NCBI GenBank assembly: GCA_037447655.1
Contig: JBBHKE010000190.1
Span: 312,971 to 374,662, forward strand
DNA from: Zygnema cylindricum
Lineage: Eukaryota > Streptophyta > Zygnematophyceae > Zygnematales > Zygnemataceae
Direction of reading: 5' to 3'
DNA: 61,692 nt
A program made the position numbers and the translations under genes. The notes beneath the pieces were generated by a model that saw nothing but the letters and a program-made list of their open reading frames with translations, was not told the origin of the DNA and did not search any database. Shown here piece by piece: positions 10,681 through 23,572 of the stretch (the first letter of the stretch is position 1; each line of letters starts with the position of its first letter).

Positions 10681-12561
10681 CTCCTCTTATTTTCTAGTCT
10701 TTTTCCCTTTCAACTTCCACAAAAAAAGTAGACCAACACCCCCTCCCCTTTTTTTTTTCTTTTTCCTTTTTCCTTTTCTTTTTTCATAAAACTTAAGTAT
10801 TTAACACAGTGCATTAAATGAACTGAAATAATAATTGCATCACACATTTTATTTAACATCCCACTTTTCATAAATCCGAGCAAAGATGTTATCCACCTTA
10901 TCACTTTTTCATCCACACACAAACCGATTTCCCTCTTGCGATCCAAACAGCCAGCCCCATCTCCAATCTGCAACATACACCCAGAGGCTAACCCTTTTAC
11001 AGGCACACCTTCATAAATACCATCACTCCCTTTAGCGATGTCAAACCCATTACCCGCAAAAATTGAACTTTCCTCACTCTCTCCCATGGATTTCTTTCCA
11101 CTCTCTCTTTCTAAATTTATTGCCAATAAGTATTTCTCCTCCCCTAAGCCTTTCGTTAAATATTCCTCTTCTCCCTTATCTTTAAAAACTCCTTCAATTT
11201 CACTTCTCCCCTTTCCTCGCAATCCGTTGAGGTCTCCCTTTCAGACCAGTTTTCTGTTTCCAAAATATCTATGAAACTATCCTCAATATTTTGAACTCTC
11301 TCAAGTATCTCCTCTTTCTTTACTTCCTTTATACCTCCAAAAGCACATTGTTGCTTTCGTGAAATTTTTGTGTGCTTTTCTCTCTTCCCCATACTTCTAA
11401 TCCGGAGAAGCTCAAAAAAATATTCATCCTCTTTCTCCTCTTCCCCTTCGTCCTCCTCATCCACATTCCAACTTCTAAGTTTTTCCAAACAAGGGCATTC
11501 CTCCATGTAATGACCCGGATCCCTACAAAAGAAGCAAACCCCCTTTTTCCAAGCTCCCATTTCTTTTCCTCTCCCTCTCTTTCCACCAAAGTTCCGATAA
11601 GGTATACCTTTGTCTTTCTTCCTCTCCTCACGCTTCCGCTCTTCACCACCGTTCCTCTCATCACGCTTCCGCTCGTCACCACCGTTTCTCTCATCACGCT
11701 TCCGCTCGTCACCGCCGTTCCTCTCATCACGCTTCCGCCAATCACCACCAGCTGAAAATGCATTGACCCTGTCCCTTCCCCTATGAAGCTCCAAAGTGCT
11801 TTCCCTCACAAGAATTATCCCCATGGTAAAGCTCCAACTCCATGAGGAGTCATCCATTGCCTGTATACGACAAATGATGTTTTCGTACTCATCTGGGAGT
11901 TTCATCAGTAGTGTATTAATCTTCCTCTCCTCAGATTCTACATATCCCGCACTAGCAAGCTCAACATATAGCGCAGCAATATCATTGCAAAACTCTATCA
12001 TGCTACCGCCTTTATGAACATAGGCATCTATTTCTTAGTTTACTAATTGCTGCCTCTGAATAGTCTTACGCTTATAAATCTGGCTTAGTGCTTCCCATAT
12101 CTTTGAAGACTTAATTAAGTTTATAAGAGTGATAGCAATGGACTTAGACACATTTCTAAGTATGAGATGCTTTGCTATAGTGTTTTTGTATTCCCATATT
12201 TTTCTGTCATTTCTTCAGTTTTAATCCCTACAAATGGAACCATAGTCGAAAGTATAGCTCCCCTCACCATCGGTGTTCCTTTTCCCTTCTCCCATTTTTC
12301 CCCATCCACGGAATTGTTTTTCCCTTCACCTTCCGTTGCATCTGAACTCCGGTTGATATTCTGGGCAGCCTCAGATGATTCTCCATAGTAAGCTCCTCCA
12401 AAGACAGGTGGTGGACATCTCACTTGTCCCGAAACAATTCCCCATAAGTGCTTCTCGAAAAGCAATCCCTCCATAGTAAACTCCCAATAAGTGAAGTCTG
12501 TTCCATCGAACATAGGCACCCTAGATGGTGGGCCAATAACTTGAAACTTTGAGACCTCCAT
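10681..12561 (-). pseudogene. Element B Gag with degraded RT/RNase H-like tail
   Basis: Three frames (12561-12175, 12001-11156, 11222-10710) correspond along their length to the intact 674-residue protein of element E, with a frameshift near 12100 and another near 11170-11220. The knuckle reads C-FF-C-RDPG-H-YMEE-C. Before it lies a basic tandem repeat (about four RKRDERNGGDE units). After it come LGEEKY, GSDGIYEG and GDGAG motifs related to copia RT/RNase H. It starts inside the 5' LTR with MEVSKFQVIGPP; the PBS-coded M has become I. Not functional as it stands. Confidence 0.85.
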
Positions 12562-13723
12562 TGGCCCTCAGAGTAAGCAGATCCAAAGAAGCTAATCTAG
12601 ATAGTGCCGACTCTTAACTTGATATAAACCCAAATGACTGACCCTTTGACAATCAGAACCCAAATATAGATTCACCCCTGTGAAATAAGACTTTCTGTGT
12701 GGTCAGTTCCACTACAGAATGCAAAGTTAGAATATGAGATTTGGAGACATTCACCCACTTTGACTTTCCCTTTGAAATGCAGCCACCCTGGCAGACAAAA
12801 ACTCTAACCGACTTCACCCCTGTGTAGCCTGGACTCCCTTGAGTCCGCAGCAAAAAGAATCACTGAAAATGGTCAAGTAAATTGATAGTTATGGCTGCCC
12901 AAAGTTAGCCATTTATACAAGATGCTCTCTGGGAGAGGCGACTAGCTACTCAAAATATTCTAAGTCCTATTCTCACTCTAAGACCCTATCTACTGACGTA
13001 CGGCACCAATCACATCACTGTACCGTACAGATAAGTACAGGTGCCGGTGTACTTTCTGTACGACAATCGTACGATATGGTTGAAATGTCAACACATGTCA
13101 TATATCTATTTGTTCCCGTAATCTCCGGCGTCGCCGCAATCCAATATTGACGTGCCATGTGTCATCCTATGTGGCGATGACTGCAAACCGCCAAAAGTAC
13201 ATATCCTGCGATCGCGGCGCTTATCGTGGTCGTCCGATCAAATCCGGCTATATTGCTAGCCGTTGAAAATAGACGCGCGGTATTTCTTTCGCAGTCGAAC
13301 CAAATGCGCGGTATGCGTTTTAATAAATAAATCTGTACTCCGTACTATCCATAATTGTATCTATGCAATACGTATATATTTCCAGTTAAATGAACTAGTC
13401 TACGTGTAACTATATAAATAATTATCAAACCCCATACGTCGTAATACCAGCTCTAGTCTAAATGGATAAAGTCACCGGCTAACGGCGAATTGACGGACGA
13501 TAGGTACCAGGATCAATTCCTGGGTCCGTCAAATACCTTTTGGTAAGTCTTACTAATTTACCCCCTGTCTTCTCTAGAGAGCTTAGGCAGTCATGGCTCT
13601 AGCTCCCTATCTAGCCTTCAGTGACTACAACAAGTGTGGGGGCTTGGAGAGGGGAGTTAGAGGCAGACAACCTCTGCCTTTTTCTATCCTATTACAGACC
13701 TAGAAAATACACAAATATCAACA
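12542..13723 (-). repeat. Element B 5' LTR
   Basis: 1182 bp. On the plus strand it contains a GTAC cluster (12996-13070, seven GTAC in about 85 bp) and a tRNA-like unit. The unit has an A-box-like CTAAATGGATAAAG at about 13458-13472 and the T-arm CCAGG-ATCAATT-CCTGG at 13507-13523. A perfect 9-bp stem (TTGACGGAC with GTCCGTCAA) encloses the T-arm. The conserved hairpin follows (13585-13674), then TTTTT at 13679-13683. Confidence 0.92.
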
Positions 13724-13728
13724 CATCC

Positions 13729-15866
13729 CCCACATACAACACTTATCCAGATGTATATCTTCTCATCGGAGCATCCCCATAGCTGGCATCACTCTAAGTG
13801 GTGATGTCACTGTTTTCCCCACCCAGATGGAGCCATAGATCTCTAGTTCCTATGAGATATCTGAGGACCCTTTTAGCTGCTTTCGAATCCCTTTTGGTAT
13901 GAGCATTCAGACTCTTACTTAGTACTCCTACAGCTGCTGCCAAATCCGGTCTCGTACAATTCATAAAATAAATCAGACTGCCCACTACCTGTCTGTATGG
14001 AATAGTCTGCATAAACTTCTTTTCTTCTTGACCTAGTTCCTCATCTAGAATTAGGATGTCTCCTTCCTCACTCCCCTCACTTTCCTTCTTTAGATCCATG
14101 AGAGTTGTGCAACTGTTGGCTTTGTTCATCTGAAATTTTTCCAGCATGTTTCTAATTGCCCCTTTCTGAGTTAGTCTAATTATCCTTTTTTTTCTATCTC
14201 TCTCTACTTGTATTCCCAGAATATATCTAGCCTCCCCCAAATCCTTCATTTCGAATCTTCCTTTTAGATCTGTTTTTAGTTTGTTGATTTTCTTTAATGA
14301 CTTACTTAGAGCAAGAAGATCATCAACATTAATTGCAATAAAGATGACACCTTCCTCATCTTCAAAAACATAAATTGAATGATCTAAATTGATGCGGATG
14401 TATCCCAGACCAGTAAGGAACTCATCAAGTTTCTTGTTCCATTGTCGGGGCGCCTGTTTCAAACCATAGAGAGATTTGATCAGCCAGCATACCTTACTTT
14501 CCTCTCCTTGTTCAACGAATCCTTCAGGCTGTCGCATGAAGATCTCCTCCTCTAGTTCTCCATGTAGGAAAGCTGTCTTTATGTCCATCTGGTGAACTTC
14601 CATGTCTTCTACAGCAGCCAGACTGAGAAGTATCCGGACCGAGGGAAATCTGACGACTGGAGCGAATGTTTTTTCGTAGTCTATTCCTTCTTTCTGAGTA
14701 AAGCCTTTCGCCACTAATCGGGCCTTATACCGCTCAATAGGATTGTCTGGATTTAGTTTTAGTTTGAAAACCCACTTACATCCAATTGGTTTTCTATCGG
14801 GTGGACAGTCCACCAACTCCCATGTGTGAGCCGCCATGATTGAAGCCATCTCTTCATTGATGGCCGTCTTCCACCGGTTTCTCTCCGGGCAGTTTATAGC
14901 CTCTTCATATGTTTGAGGTTCGTCCGGGTGAGACAGTTTAGTTACCTTGTTGTTAACTTGTTTCTCTTGAAGCCTTTTGCTGCTTCTTCTCCCTCCCTCA
15001 AAATCTGCGGTTGGGATAGATGGTTCCCGTGGGTTCTTTCGAATCACCACAGCTTCTCCCCTGTCCCTCGGATCCATATCTGTTTCCACCACGTCTTCCG
15101 CTTGTGTCATTGGTGTTTCCAAGTTCAAGTCTTTATCTGTCTGTTTTGAATCTGCAAGGATATCATCTTCTTGAAGACCCGGATAGTTAAGAAGATGAAA
15201 GTCATCAGAATTATCTGACTCAAATCTGATTCTGACTGACTTTGAGGATTTAAAGGGATCTACCGACTTCCCTTCATCTATAGCTACCAGATGCTTTACT
15301 AAAATTATATCTTCTCTCTTTAGATCATACACTCTATACCCTTTTACATCCTCATCATATCCTAGCAAGTATCCGGGTTTCCCTTTAGGATCTAGTTTCC
15401 AGTTTGATTTATCTGTATCTAAACTGAAGACTTTACTACCGAAAACCTTTAAGCTAGATAGATCTGGTTTTCGGCTGGTCCATTTCTCATAAATTGTTTG
15501 GCCTTTCACTGCCGAAGTTATTACTCTGTTTCTCAAATAATTAGCACAATTCATAACTTCGACCCAAAATCTTTTTCCTATCCGTTTATCTGACAACATA
15601 CTCCGGACACTATCATTTAGTGTCCTATTCAATCTCTCGGCAACACTATTCTGTTCCGGGTTTTCTGGAACTGTCTTTTGATGTTGAACACCATCCTCCC
15701 TTAAGAACTCCTCAAACTGATTGGAGGTATATTCCCCTCCATTGTCACTTCTTACTCTCTTTATTGGGGTCTCGTGCAGTCTCTCGGCCCATGCCTTATA
15801 ATGTTTGAAATACTCCGGAGTTTCTGATTTATTTTTCAAAAGTATACTCGGGAGTACCGGGACCAA
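13729..15866 (-). pseudogene. pol: Element A integrase C-terminus, RT and RNase H
   Basis: An open stretch of 690 codons. It holds the integrase catalytic D (SDNGGEY) and E (PEQNSVAERLNR) residues and the GYDEDVKGYRVYD region. The copia RT follows with FKLKLNPDN, ARLVAKGFTQKEGIDY, MDIKTAFLHGELEEEIFM and LKQAPRQW. The RT catalytic box reads NVDD instead of YVDD, a likely inactivating change. RNase H begins with LWLHLGGENSDITT and is then cut by the insertion of element B. The upstream part of Pol is one frameshift away near 15850. Confidence 0.9.
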
Positions 15867-16660
15867 TCATCAGTAATGGTTAGCATAAATCTTTTGCCTC
15901 CGGGTGATGACACTCTCGCCAGTCCCCAAATGTTCGTGTGTACCAGATCAAGAACTTTTTCTCCTTTATAAGTTGCTTCTTTTGAATATGGTAATCTGTG
16001 TGCTTTACCTTGAGCACACCCACTGCAATCACTCATATTATCATTTTCCCCAAAGCGTATCCCTTCAACTACTCCCAACTTTTTCATTTCTTTTAACATT
16101 TCTAGATTCACATGCCCAAGTCTCTTATGCCACAAGATAATATCATTGACAACAGCATAGTAAAGTCTAAGTTTTTCATTACTTAAAGCAAGCTTGAACA
16201 TCCCTTGGCTACCTTTCTCAGCAGTGAAATACACATCTTCCCGAAAGCTAGCTGTAAAAACTCTTTTTCTGGTGCTAGTTTCAAATCCTTTATTTTCTAA
16301 TACAGATGTAGAGATAAGGTTTTTGTTGAACTCTGAAATAAACAATACATCGGAGAACGTAACTATTGAGGTTTTTCCCTCCACTATGACTTTCAGATCT
16401 ACCGATCCTACATAAGTAGTGGTCGCTACCCTCCCATCCCCATATTTAATCTCTACTGTGGGGATCTTTCTCAGCATAGTAAACAAATGCTTATCCTTGC
16501 ACATGTGCATGGATGCACCTAAATCCACAATCCAGCCTCCTTCACCTTTCAGTCCACCGAATGCACATTTTTGCTTTCGTGGAATTTCGACTTCTATCTT
16601 TGCCTCCAACTCCTCATCCAAAATAAGTTCGTCGTCCTCCTCATCAGACTCCTCCTCTAG
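15836..16660 (-). pseudogene. pol: Element A protease, GAG-pre-integrase and integrase N-terminus
   Basis: The frame carries WIVDLGASMHMC, the aspartic protease active-site region, with Leu where copia proteases have Ser or Thr. The GAG-pre-integrase HHCC zinc motif follows (WHKRLGH...CSGCAQGK), then the first integrase aspartate region (DLVHTNIWG, where D is replaced by N) and TITDDWSRYSRVYF. It is continuous with gag upstream and ends at the frameshift near 15850. Confidence 0.88.
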
Positions 16661-17686
16661 TACTTGCGTGACAAGTGCCTTTTTCTTCCCTCGTGGCTGA
16701 CCCCTGGTTTGCCCCTCTTTTACCGAAGTTCGGTCAGTTTGGTAGTTCGTCATGTAATGCTTGGGTTTCTTGTAGAAATGACAAAGCCCCTTTGGTCCCC
16801 TTGTTACGGACTCATCGGAGTGATTTTTTTGATCTTCCCCTCCATTAATTCTAAGGGGTTTCAGTGAATCTTTGTTTCTCCAACTTGCTCTGGCCGCGAA
16901 GATTTGTCCACTCTTAACTCCCCTCCGGATTTCGATTGTGTTCTCCCTGACGAGGATCATACCAACTACCAAATTCCATATCCACCTGGAGTCCGGCAGA
17001 TCCTGTACCCGGTTCACAATGTTCTCATACTCATCGGTTAGTTTCATGTGTAAGCAGTGAACCTTTGCCTTCTCGGTTTCTACTTTTCCGGCACACTCTA
17101 ACTCCATGAAGAGTATAGCCAGCTCATTGTAGAAATCGAGCATCTTCTCTCTTTTTTGTGAAAGTATCCATTGATCCTTTATCTGCTAGCTTCTGTTCCT
17201 GAATAGTACCGCTACGGTACATCTCTATAAGAGCATCCCACAGATCAGATGCCCTTTCCACCTGCAAATGAGGACCTGCGAGTCCTTGTGTGAGATGACG
17301 GAGGACAAAATGCTTCGCCGCCATGTTGTTGTAGTCCTACGTATCGATGTCATTCTCCTCATTCCTCGGAATAGGAGACATGAAAGCAGATCTGGTTGCT
17401 ATAGGTGTGGTTTTCTCTTTTTCTTTCCCTTTTTCATCACGATGCTTTCTCCGTCCTCTGACTCCTCTGATGACGGTGGATTTGGTTTTCTACCAAATCT
17501 GCTTCCTACAAACCCTGGAGGGATAGCAGGACCGGATGGGCGCTTCGCTTGCCCACTCACTATTCCCCAAAATTTTTTCTCACATAGGGCTCTTATCATG
17601 ATACTTTCCCAGTAGATGAACCCAGTACTATTGAATATGGGCACCCTAGAGGGTAGGCCCATAACGTGCAACTCTGAGACCTCCAT
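16661..17686 (-). pseudogene. gag: Element A Gag
   Basis: Starts MEVSELHVMGLPSRVP at 17686, inside the 5' LTR, and continues through the primer-binding site. Three frames (to 17399, 17324-17124, then from 17143) show two frameshifts. The UBN2-like capsid region is recognisable by LWDALIEMYRSGTIQEQK and MKLTDEYENIVNRVQ. The zinc knuckle is broken: the second and fourth cysteines are Tyr (C-HF-Y-KKPK-H-YMTN-Y). Confidence 0.85.
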
Positions 17687-18652
17687 TGGTACCCAAAGCA
17701 GGCAGCTTACTAGAAGCCTCAAGGATGACCTCAACCCCTTTGTCTTTGTATAAGTATTACTAACACCCAAACAGTATACAAACTGACCAAAGTGCACCCC
17801 TTCAAAGAGTTGACTCCCCTGAGTCTGCCACAAAAAAGATCCTTGAATTTGCTCCTCGAGCAGTTAATTATCAATGGTCAAAGATGACCTTTTATACATA
17901 AGCTCTCTAGGAGAGAGGCGGCTACCACTAATTTCCTAAGTTCTAAACCCCTCTCTAAACCCTCTACTACTGATGTACGGAGCCAATCAATTAAGTGTAT
18001 AGTACAGACACGTACTTTGTCCGAAGTACTTTCTTTACGGCCATTGTACGACATGGCCAAAAAGACGACGCCTGCCATATCTGGGTTCCCCATAGTATGT
18101 CCTGGAGATGCCGTCATCAAATGTCATGCTGCCACGTGTCACCCGGTGTGGCTATGACCGCAAACCGCCAAATAGATCATTCCGCGATGCCGGCTTCTTT
18201 CTCCGTCGTTGGATTGATGTCGGCCTTAATTTATAGCCGTTTAAAATACAAACAATACTTTTAAGTGTAATTCTATTTAACCGTGTCTGTGTGATTGTGG
18301 TCCGTTTGTCAGTAAATCGAACTTCTCTATTTTGTTATCTTTAAGTAGCTATCGTACCCTATATACTTCAGCACTGGTCTTAGACTACAGGTTAAGACTA
18401 ACGGCTTTATTAACCGACGGTAGGTACCGGGATCAAATCCTGGGTACGTCAATCCTTTTGGTAAGTTTACCAATGATCTGCATTCTGACAAAAATGAGCA
18501 TAGGCAGCCATGGCTTTAGCTTCCTCTCCAGCCTTCAGTGACTACGACAAGTATGAGGCCTAGAGAGAGAAGTTAGAAGAAGGCTGCCTCTGCTTTTTCC
18601 TGCTCCTATTTAACTTAATTAAATAACCTAGAAAATACCTTCAATTTCAACA
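17667..18652 (-). repeat. Element A 5' LTR
   Basis: 986 bp. The primer-binding site complement lies just outside (17652-17666), with one change (CGTTATGGGCC). It contains five GTAC motifs within about 95 bp (17972-18060), a tRNA-like unit on the plus strand (T-arm CCGGG-ATCAAAT-CCTGG near 18428-18444), the conserved hairpin 18503-18588 and TTTTT at 18594-18598. Confidence 0.92.
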
Positions 18653-18657
18653 ACCTT

Positions 18658-19439
18658 ACCTTACTTATTTGATTTTTGGAAAGGTTTCAAGAAGCGACCC
18701 TAAAGTTGGAAAAGTTCAAAGAGCCAACTTTACATTTGGTTTTTTTTTTGAACTAACGTCTCTACATAACTATTGTAAGATAAGAAAAACATCTTACAAT
18801 GACGGTGAAAAAGAATGCCCGGCCGATTCCCCAAACTTGCAAAAATTGAAAGAACTTTTTATGAAATTTGCGTTACGGAAGTGGGGCCTTCATGAGTATC
18901 ATATTATCGCGGCTCTCTTAGATCCCCGACAAAAACAAAAGCTTGAAATAATTGGGGTATCGAAAACCGAAATTGAAAGCGCTAGGGTCAAACTTCGAGA
19001 ACTTGCTAACGACCTAGGTGATGATGTTGATTTCGGTAGTCCTCAACATATCACAAATAAACAAAAAATTTCGCAAAATATGGACGGTTTGCACAATTTT
19101 TTTGGTGAGAGCGATGACGAAAATGAGGTTTTTATTACCACCGACAAAAAAACACTCCTTAGTGACGAATTGAAACGTTATTTTGATTTAAAATTAACCA
19201 ACGACGAAAGATTGAACTTTAACATACTTCAATTGTGGAAAAAGAAATCATATGTACGTGCGAAAGATGGAGGATTTCCTATTCTAGCCGGTGTTGCTAG
19301 ATCTTTTCTAGCTATTTCGGCTTCTAGTTCCCTGTCGGAATGCTATTTTTCGGATGTCGGGAACACGATAACAAAGAAGAGGAGCGCACTAGCGACTTCA
19401 ATTGTTAGTGATCTTTTATGTGTTAGATCCAACCGAGAT
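18658..19439 (+). pseudogene. hAT transposase, C-terminal half
   Basis: Continuation of the hAT protein after element A and its ACCTT duplication. It includes LHEYHIIAALLDPRQK and the hAT dimerisation region (LQLWKKKS...GGFPILAGVARSFLAISASSSLSECYFSDVGN...KKRSALAT...VSDLLCVRSNRD), which normally lies at the protein's very end. The sequence then runs into the assembly gap. Stops near the junction with the first half confirm a pseudogene. Confidence 0.85.
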
Positions 19440-19449
19440 NNNNNNNNNN
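19440..19449. other. Assembly gap (10 N)
   Basis: Ten Ns, probably a placeholder of arbitrary size. The left arm of mirror repeat 2 begins on the first base after it. Confidence 1.
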
Positions 19450-20209
19450 GGTAGCACCGGAAGTAGGTACCGCCGGAAGAGAGAGATAGAGAGTCTGTAG
19501 TGTGCTGACGTTTTTTTATTTCATCCATCCTATATCCCTCCGCGGAAGGAACGCCAAAACAAAGTTTCTAAGGTACCGCCGAAAAATTTTTTTTTTTACT
19601 TCTTCTGCGGGCATGTAAAAATTTTGAATGGCGCGCTTATACAACACTGCGAAGTTGCAGAGAAAAGCTTTTACAGACATGTAAAAGCAACTTTACAGCA
19701 TCTCCAAGGCACTATAAAGACAAGTCAAGTGATCTATCTTTGATGATTGTTAAAGCTGCATAAAAAAGGACCTTAAGACATGTAAAGGCTTTTTTTCATG
19801 TAAAAGACCTTTTAAAAGAAAGAACGGAAAAACAATAAAAGAAAATTTTCCAGAAAATGTACTTTTTTTCGGAAATGTACAGAATTCCAGGAAAAAATAC
19901 GTCGAAATTGTTAGTAGTTTCTATCTAGTGAACTGAACAGAAATATCACGGAACCTCTACGACATTTCAACGAAAATGTACAGACATTTTCGAAAAGAGA
20001 CGTTGAAGCGTCACAACATATTCGCGCGGTAAGTTTTAAAAATGTACGGGCGTCTTCTTCATTTTTTTTTTTAAAAAGCCGCCATGGAATCTTTGAAACA
20101 AAACCGCAAGGAAGGCGCCTCCCTATATCCTACCTACTTTATTTTTTTGCAGTCGTGTGATGTCTGAGAGATAGAGAGAGAAGGCCGCCATGGATGAAGG
20201 CCACGATGG
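19450..20209. repeat. Long perfect mirror repeat 2 (arms 19450-19818 and 19841-20209)
   Basis: Position i equals position 39659-i on the SAME strand, reversed and not complemented, over 369 bp with no mismatch found. I compared it block by block from GGTAGCACCGG at 19450 against GGCCACGATGG ending at 20209. The 22-bp centre (19819-19840) is A-rich and only partly mirrored. The sequence is mixed: it contains all four bases, CG-rich words and an 11-T run, so it is not a simple purine/pyrimidine tract. It may extend left into the gap. No gene is seen in it. Confidence 0.95.
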
Positions 20210-20763
20210 ATGTATATCAGATAGCATCAGCCAGACAGACTTTGACAAAATATTGCTCCTGCCAACTTTTGAACCAGGGTCTACAGTGTAGATGTAGCCT
20301 GCACTCACATTCACCGTTACTTGTTGATGAAGGAATTTCCCATACACATGTGGAGTGTGATACGTATATGAATATTATATGTTGTTTAACGCTCATTTAA
20401 CATCAAACTTACAAACTGCGTTATATGTATTTTTTTTGTTTTACACGTACGGAAGTGTACGGATGAAAATTCATTAACGATTTTTAACGATTTGTTCAAA
20501 ACGTTCAATGCGTTCGTTACGTATAAGTCGTCGCGATTGAATCGTTTGCACTAAACGCTATGAACAACTATGTTTATTAACATAATTGTTCAAAAGACAT
20601 TTTACGCACGATTTGAACGCGTCTATAATTCGTAGAAACCGGAGAGGTCAAATTGAAAAAATCCTAAAAATCATTAATGATTTTTTGTCCGTACAAATTT
20701 CGTACATGTAAAAAAAATGAATTGAATATGTACCACAGTTTGTAAGTAGTCTACTATTGTAAC
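20210..20763. repeat. Intergenic DNA and start of dispersed repeat P (copy 1, part 1)
   Basis: No gene is seen. From about 20560 the sequence (TTGTTCAAAAGACATTTTACG...GTAAGTAGTCTACTATTGTAAC) matches 32450-32624 with scattered differences. It is cut at 20763 by solo LTR N and continues at 23375. Confidence 0.7.
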
Positions 20764-21566
20764 TGAAATTCTATAGGCTCCATTGCCCACAGAATTCGCA
20801 GATGCAAAAGAAGTTAATCTAGATAGTGCCGACTCCAAGTTGATATAACCCAAATGACTGATCCCTTGACAATCAGAACCCCAATACAACTTCACCCTTG
20901 TGAAATAAGTCTTTCTGTGTGCTGAGTTCCACCACAGAATGCAAAGTTAGAATATGTGTTTTGGACACATTCACCCACTTTGACTTTCCCTTAGAAATGC
21001 AGCAACCTTGGCAAGCAAAAACTTTAACCGACTACACCTCTGTGTAGCCTGGACTCCCTTGAGTTCGCAGCAAAGAGAATCACTAAAAAAGGTCAACTAA
21101 ATGAGTTGATATTAAATGGCAAAGTTTGCTGATTTATACAGATGCTCTCTGGGAGAGAGACGGCTACCCAACAAAATATTATAAGTCCTAAATCCCTCTC
21201 TCAAATCCCTACTACTACTGTAGAGAACGAATCACAAGAATGTAAAGTACTAGAAGTACAACTACCGCCATACTTCTTGTACGACCATGGTACGGCATGG
21301 CCCTCACGCTGACGCTTGTCATTTCTTGAGCCATAGTCCCTCTCCCCGTAATGCCCGCTCTCCATTCATTGCATGCCACGTGTCTATCGTTGATATTGAG
21401 CTCAAAAACCGCCAAATGTCCACGGCGGTGCGTCGGCTCCACCGTGAGCCGTCCGATCTGAAAATGACATTAGATTCCGTTCGTTGAAAAGGAAATGTCG
21501 TTTCCTGCAGACCAGAATTCCGTGCGGTTCAATTTATGCTCGTTACATATATCACCACGTATATAT

Positions 21567-22900
<1,334 letters not shown>

Positions 22901-23374
22901 TATACAACATATTTACGACATTTCGTGAAGACATATGGGTTAAAGCATACGTCTACGCCATACGACTCAAACTATGGGACATTAGATCAGTTTTTTTGAG
23001 AGTGAAATAGTTTTATTAAGTAGTCCTTCCTCTTTCTCTCTCCTTACATTGTAGTTGTTTAAATAGATGTCAAACCCTCATTATATCATCATAGTTCATA
23101 GACTATAGGATAACGCTACCGGCTACCGGCTACTATATCAAACGGTAGGTACGAAGATCTTATTCTGGCTGCATCAATCCCACTTTTAGTAAATCTACCT
23201 AAACTAATCCCTTTCTCTCTAGAGGACCTAGGCAGCCATGGCTCTAGCTCCCTATCCAACCATAAGTGACAACAATAAGTGTGAGGGCTTGGAGAAGGGA
23301 GTTAGAGGCAAACTGCCTTTGCTTTTTTTCCATCCTAATATAGACCTAGAAAATACACCAATTTCAACAGCAAC

Positions 23375-23572
23375 ATGTAGGCCCAAGTTTGAATCCTCGC
23401 TAACGCTGTTTTTTTTATCAGAGTGAGATTTTTGAAATGGCTTGAACGACATCTTCACTGTCTACTTCGGTGGCGTTACTAATGGCAACTTCTTTTAAGA
23501 TAAGTTTTTATGGCGACTTCTTTGAAAAACAATCGAAGAAGACGTTCGTACACATTTTGAATTTACGACGCG
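23375..23572. repeat. Dispersed repeat P (copy 1, part 2)
   Basis: ATGTAGGCCCAAGTTTGAATCC...GAAGAAGACGTTCGTAC matches 32625-32815. It contains a degraded tRNA B-box-like word, which is perfect (GGTTCAAATCC) in copy 2. Cut at 23572 by element O. Confidence 0.7.

Larger units (their letters stand above)
5366..13723 (-). mobile_element. Element B: Gag-bearing non-autonomous copia element (hosts C)
   Basis: The LTRs are 12542-13723 (5') and 5366-6518 plus 10653-10680 (3', split by element C). Both add up to about 1181 bp, and the flanks are CATTC/CATCC. The internal region is only about 1.86 kb (10681-12541). It encodes a Gag plus a degraded RT/RNase H-like tail, with no protease, integrase or polymerase core. 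It inserted into element A between its RNase H glycine-rich turn and the MEAEYM motif. Confidence 0.92.
3972..18652 (-). mobile_element. Element A: copia LTR retrotransposon with nested B and C
   Basis: Two LTRs (3972-4958 and 17667-18652) begin TGTTGAAAT and end GTTGCA in element sense. They are flanked by the 5-bp duplication ACCTT (3967-3971 and 18653-18657). The internal region reads 5' to 3' on the minus strand: primer-binding site, gag, protease, integrase, RT, RNase H, polypurine tract. The RNase H region is interrupted by element B at a CATTC/CATCC duplication. Frameshifts and stops make A defective. Its own length without B is about 6.3 kb. Confidence 0.93.
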
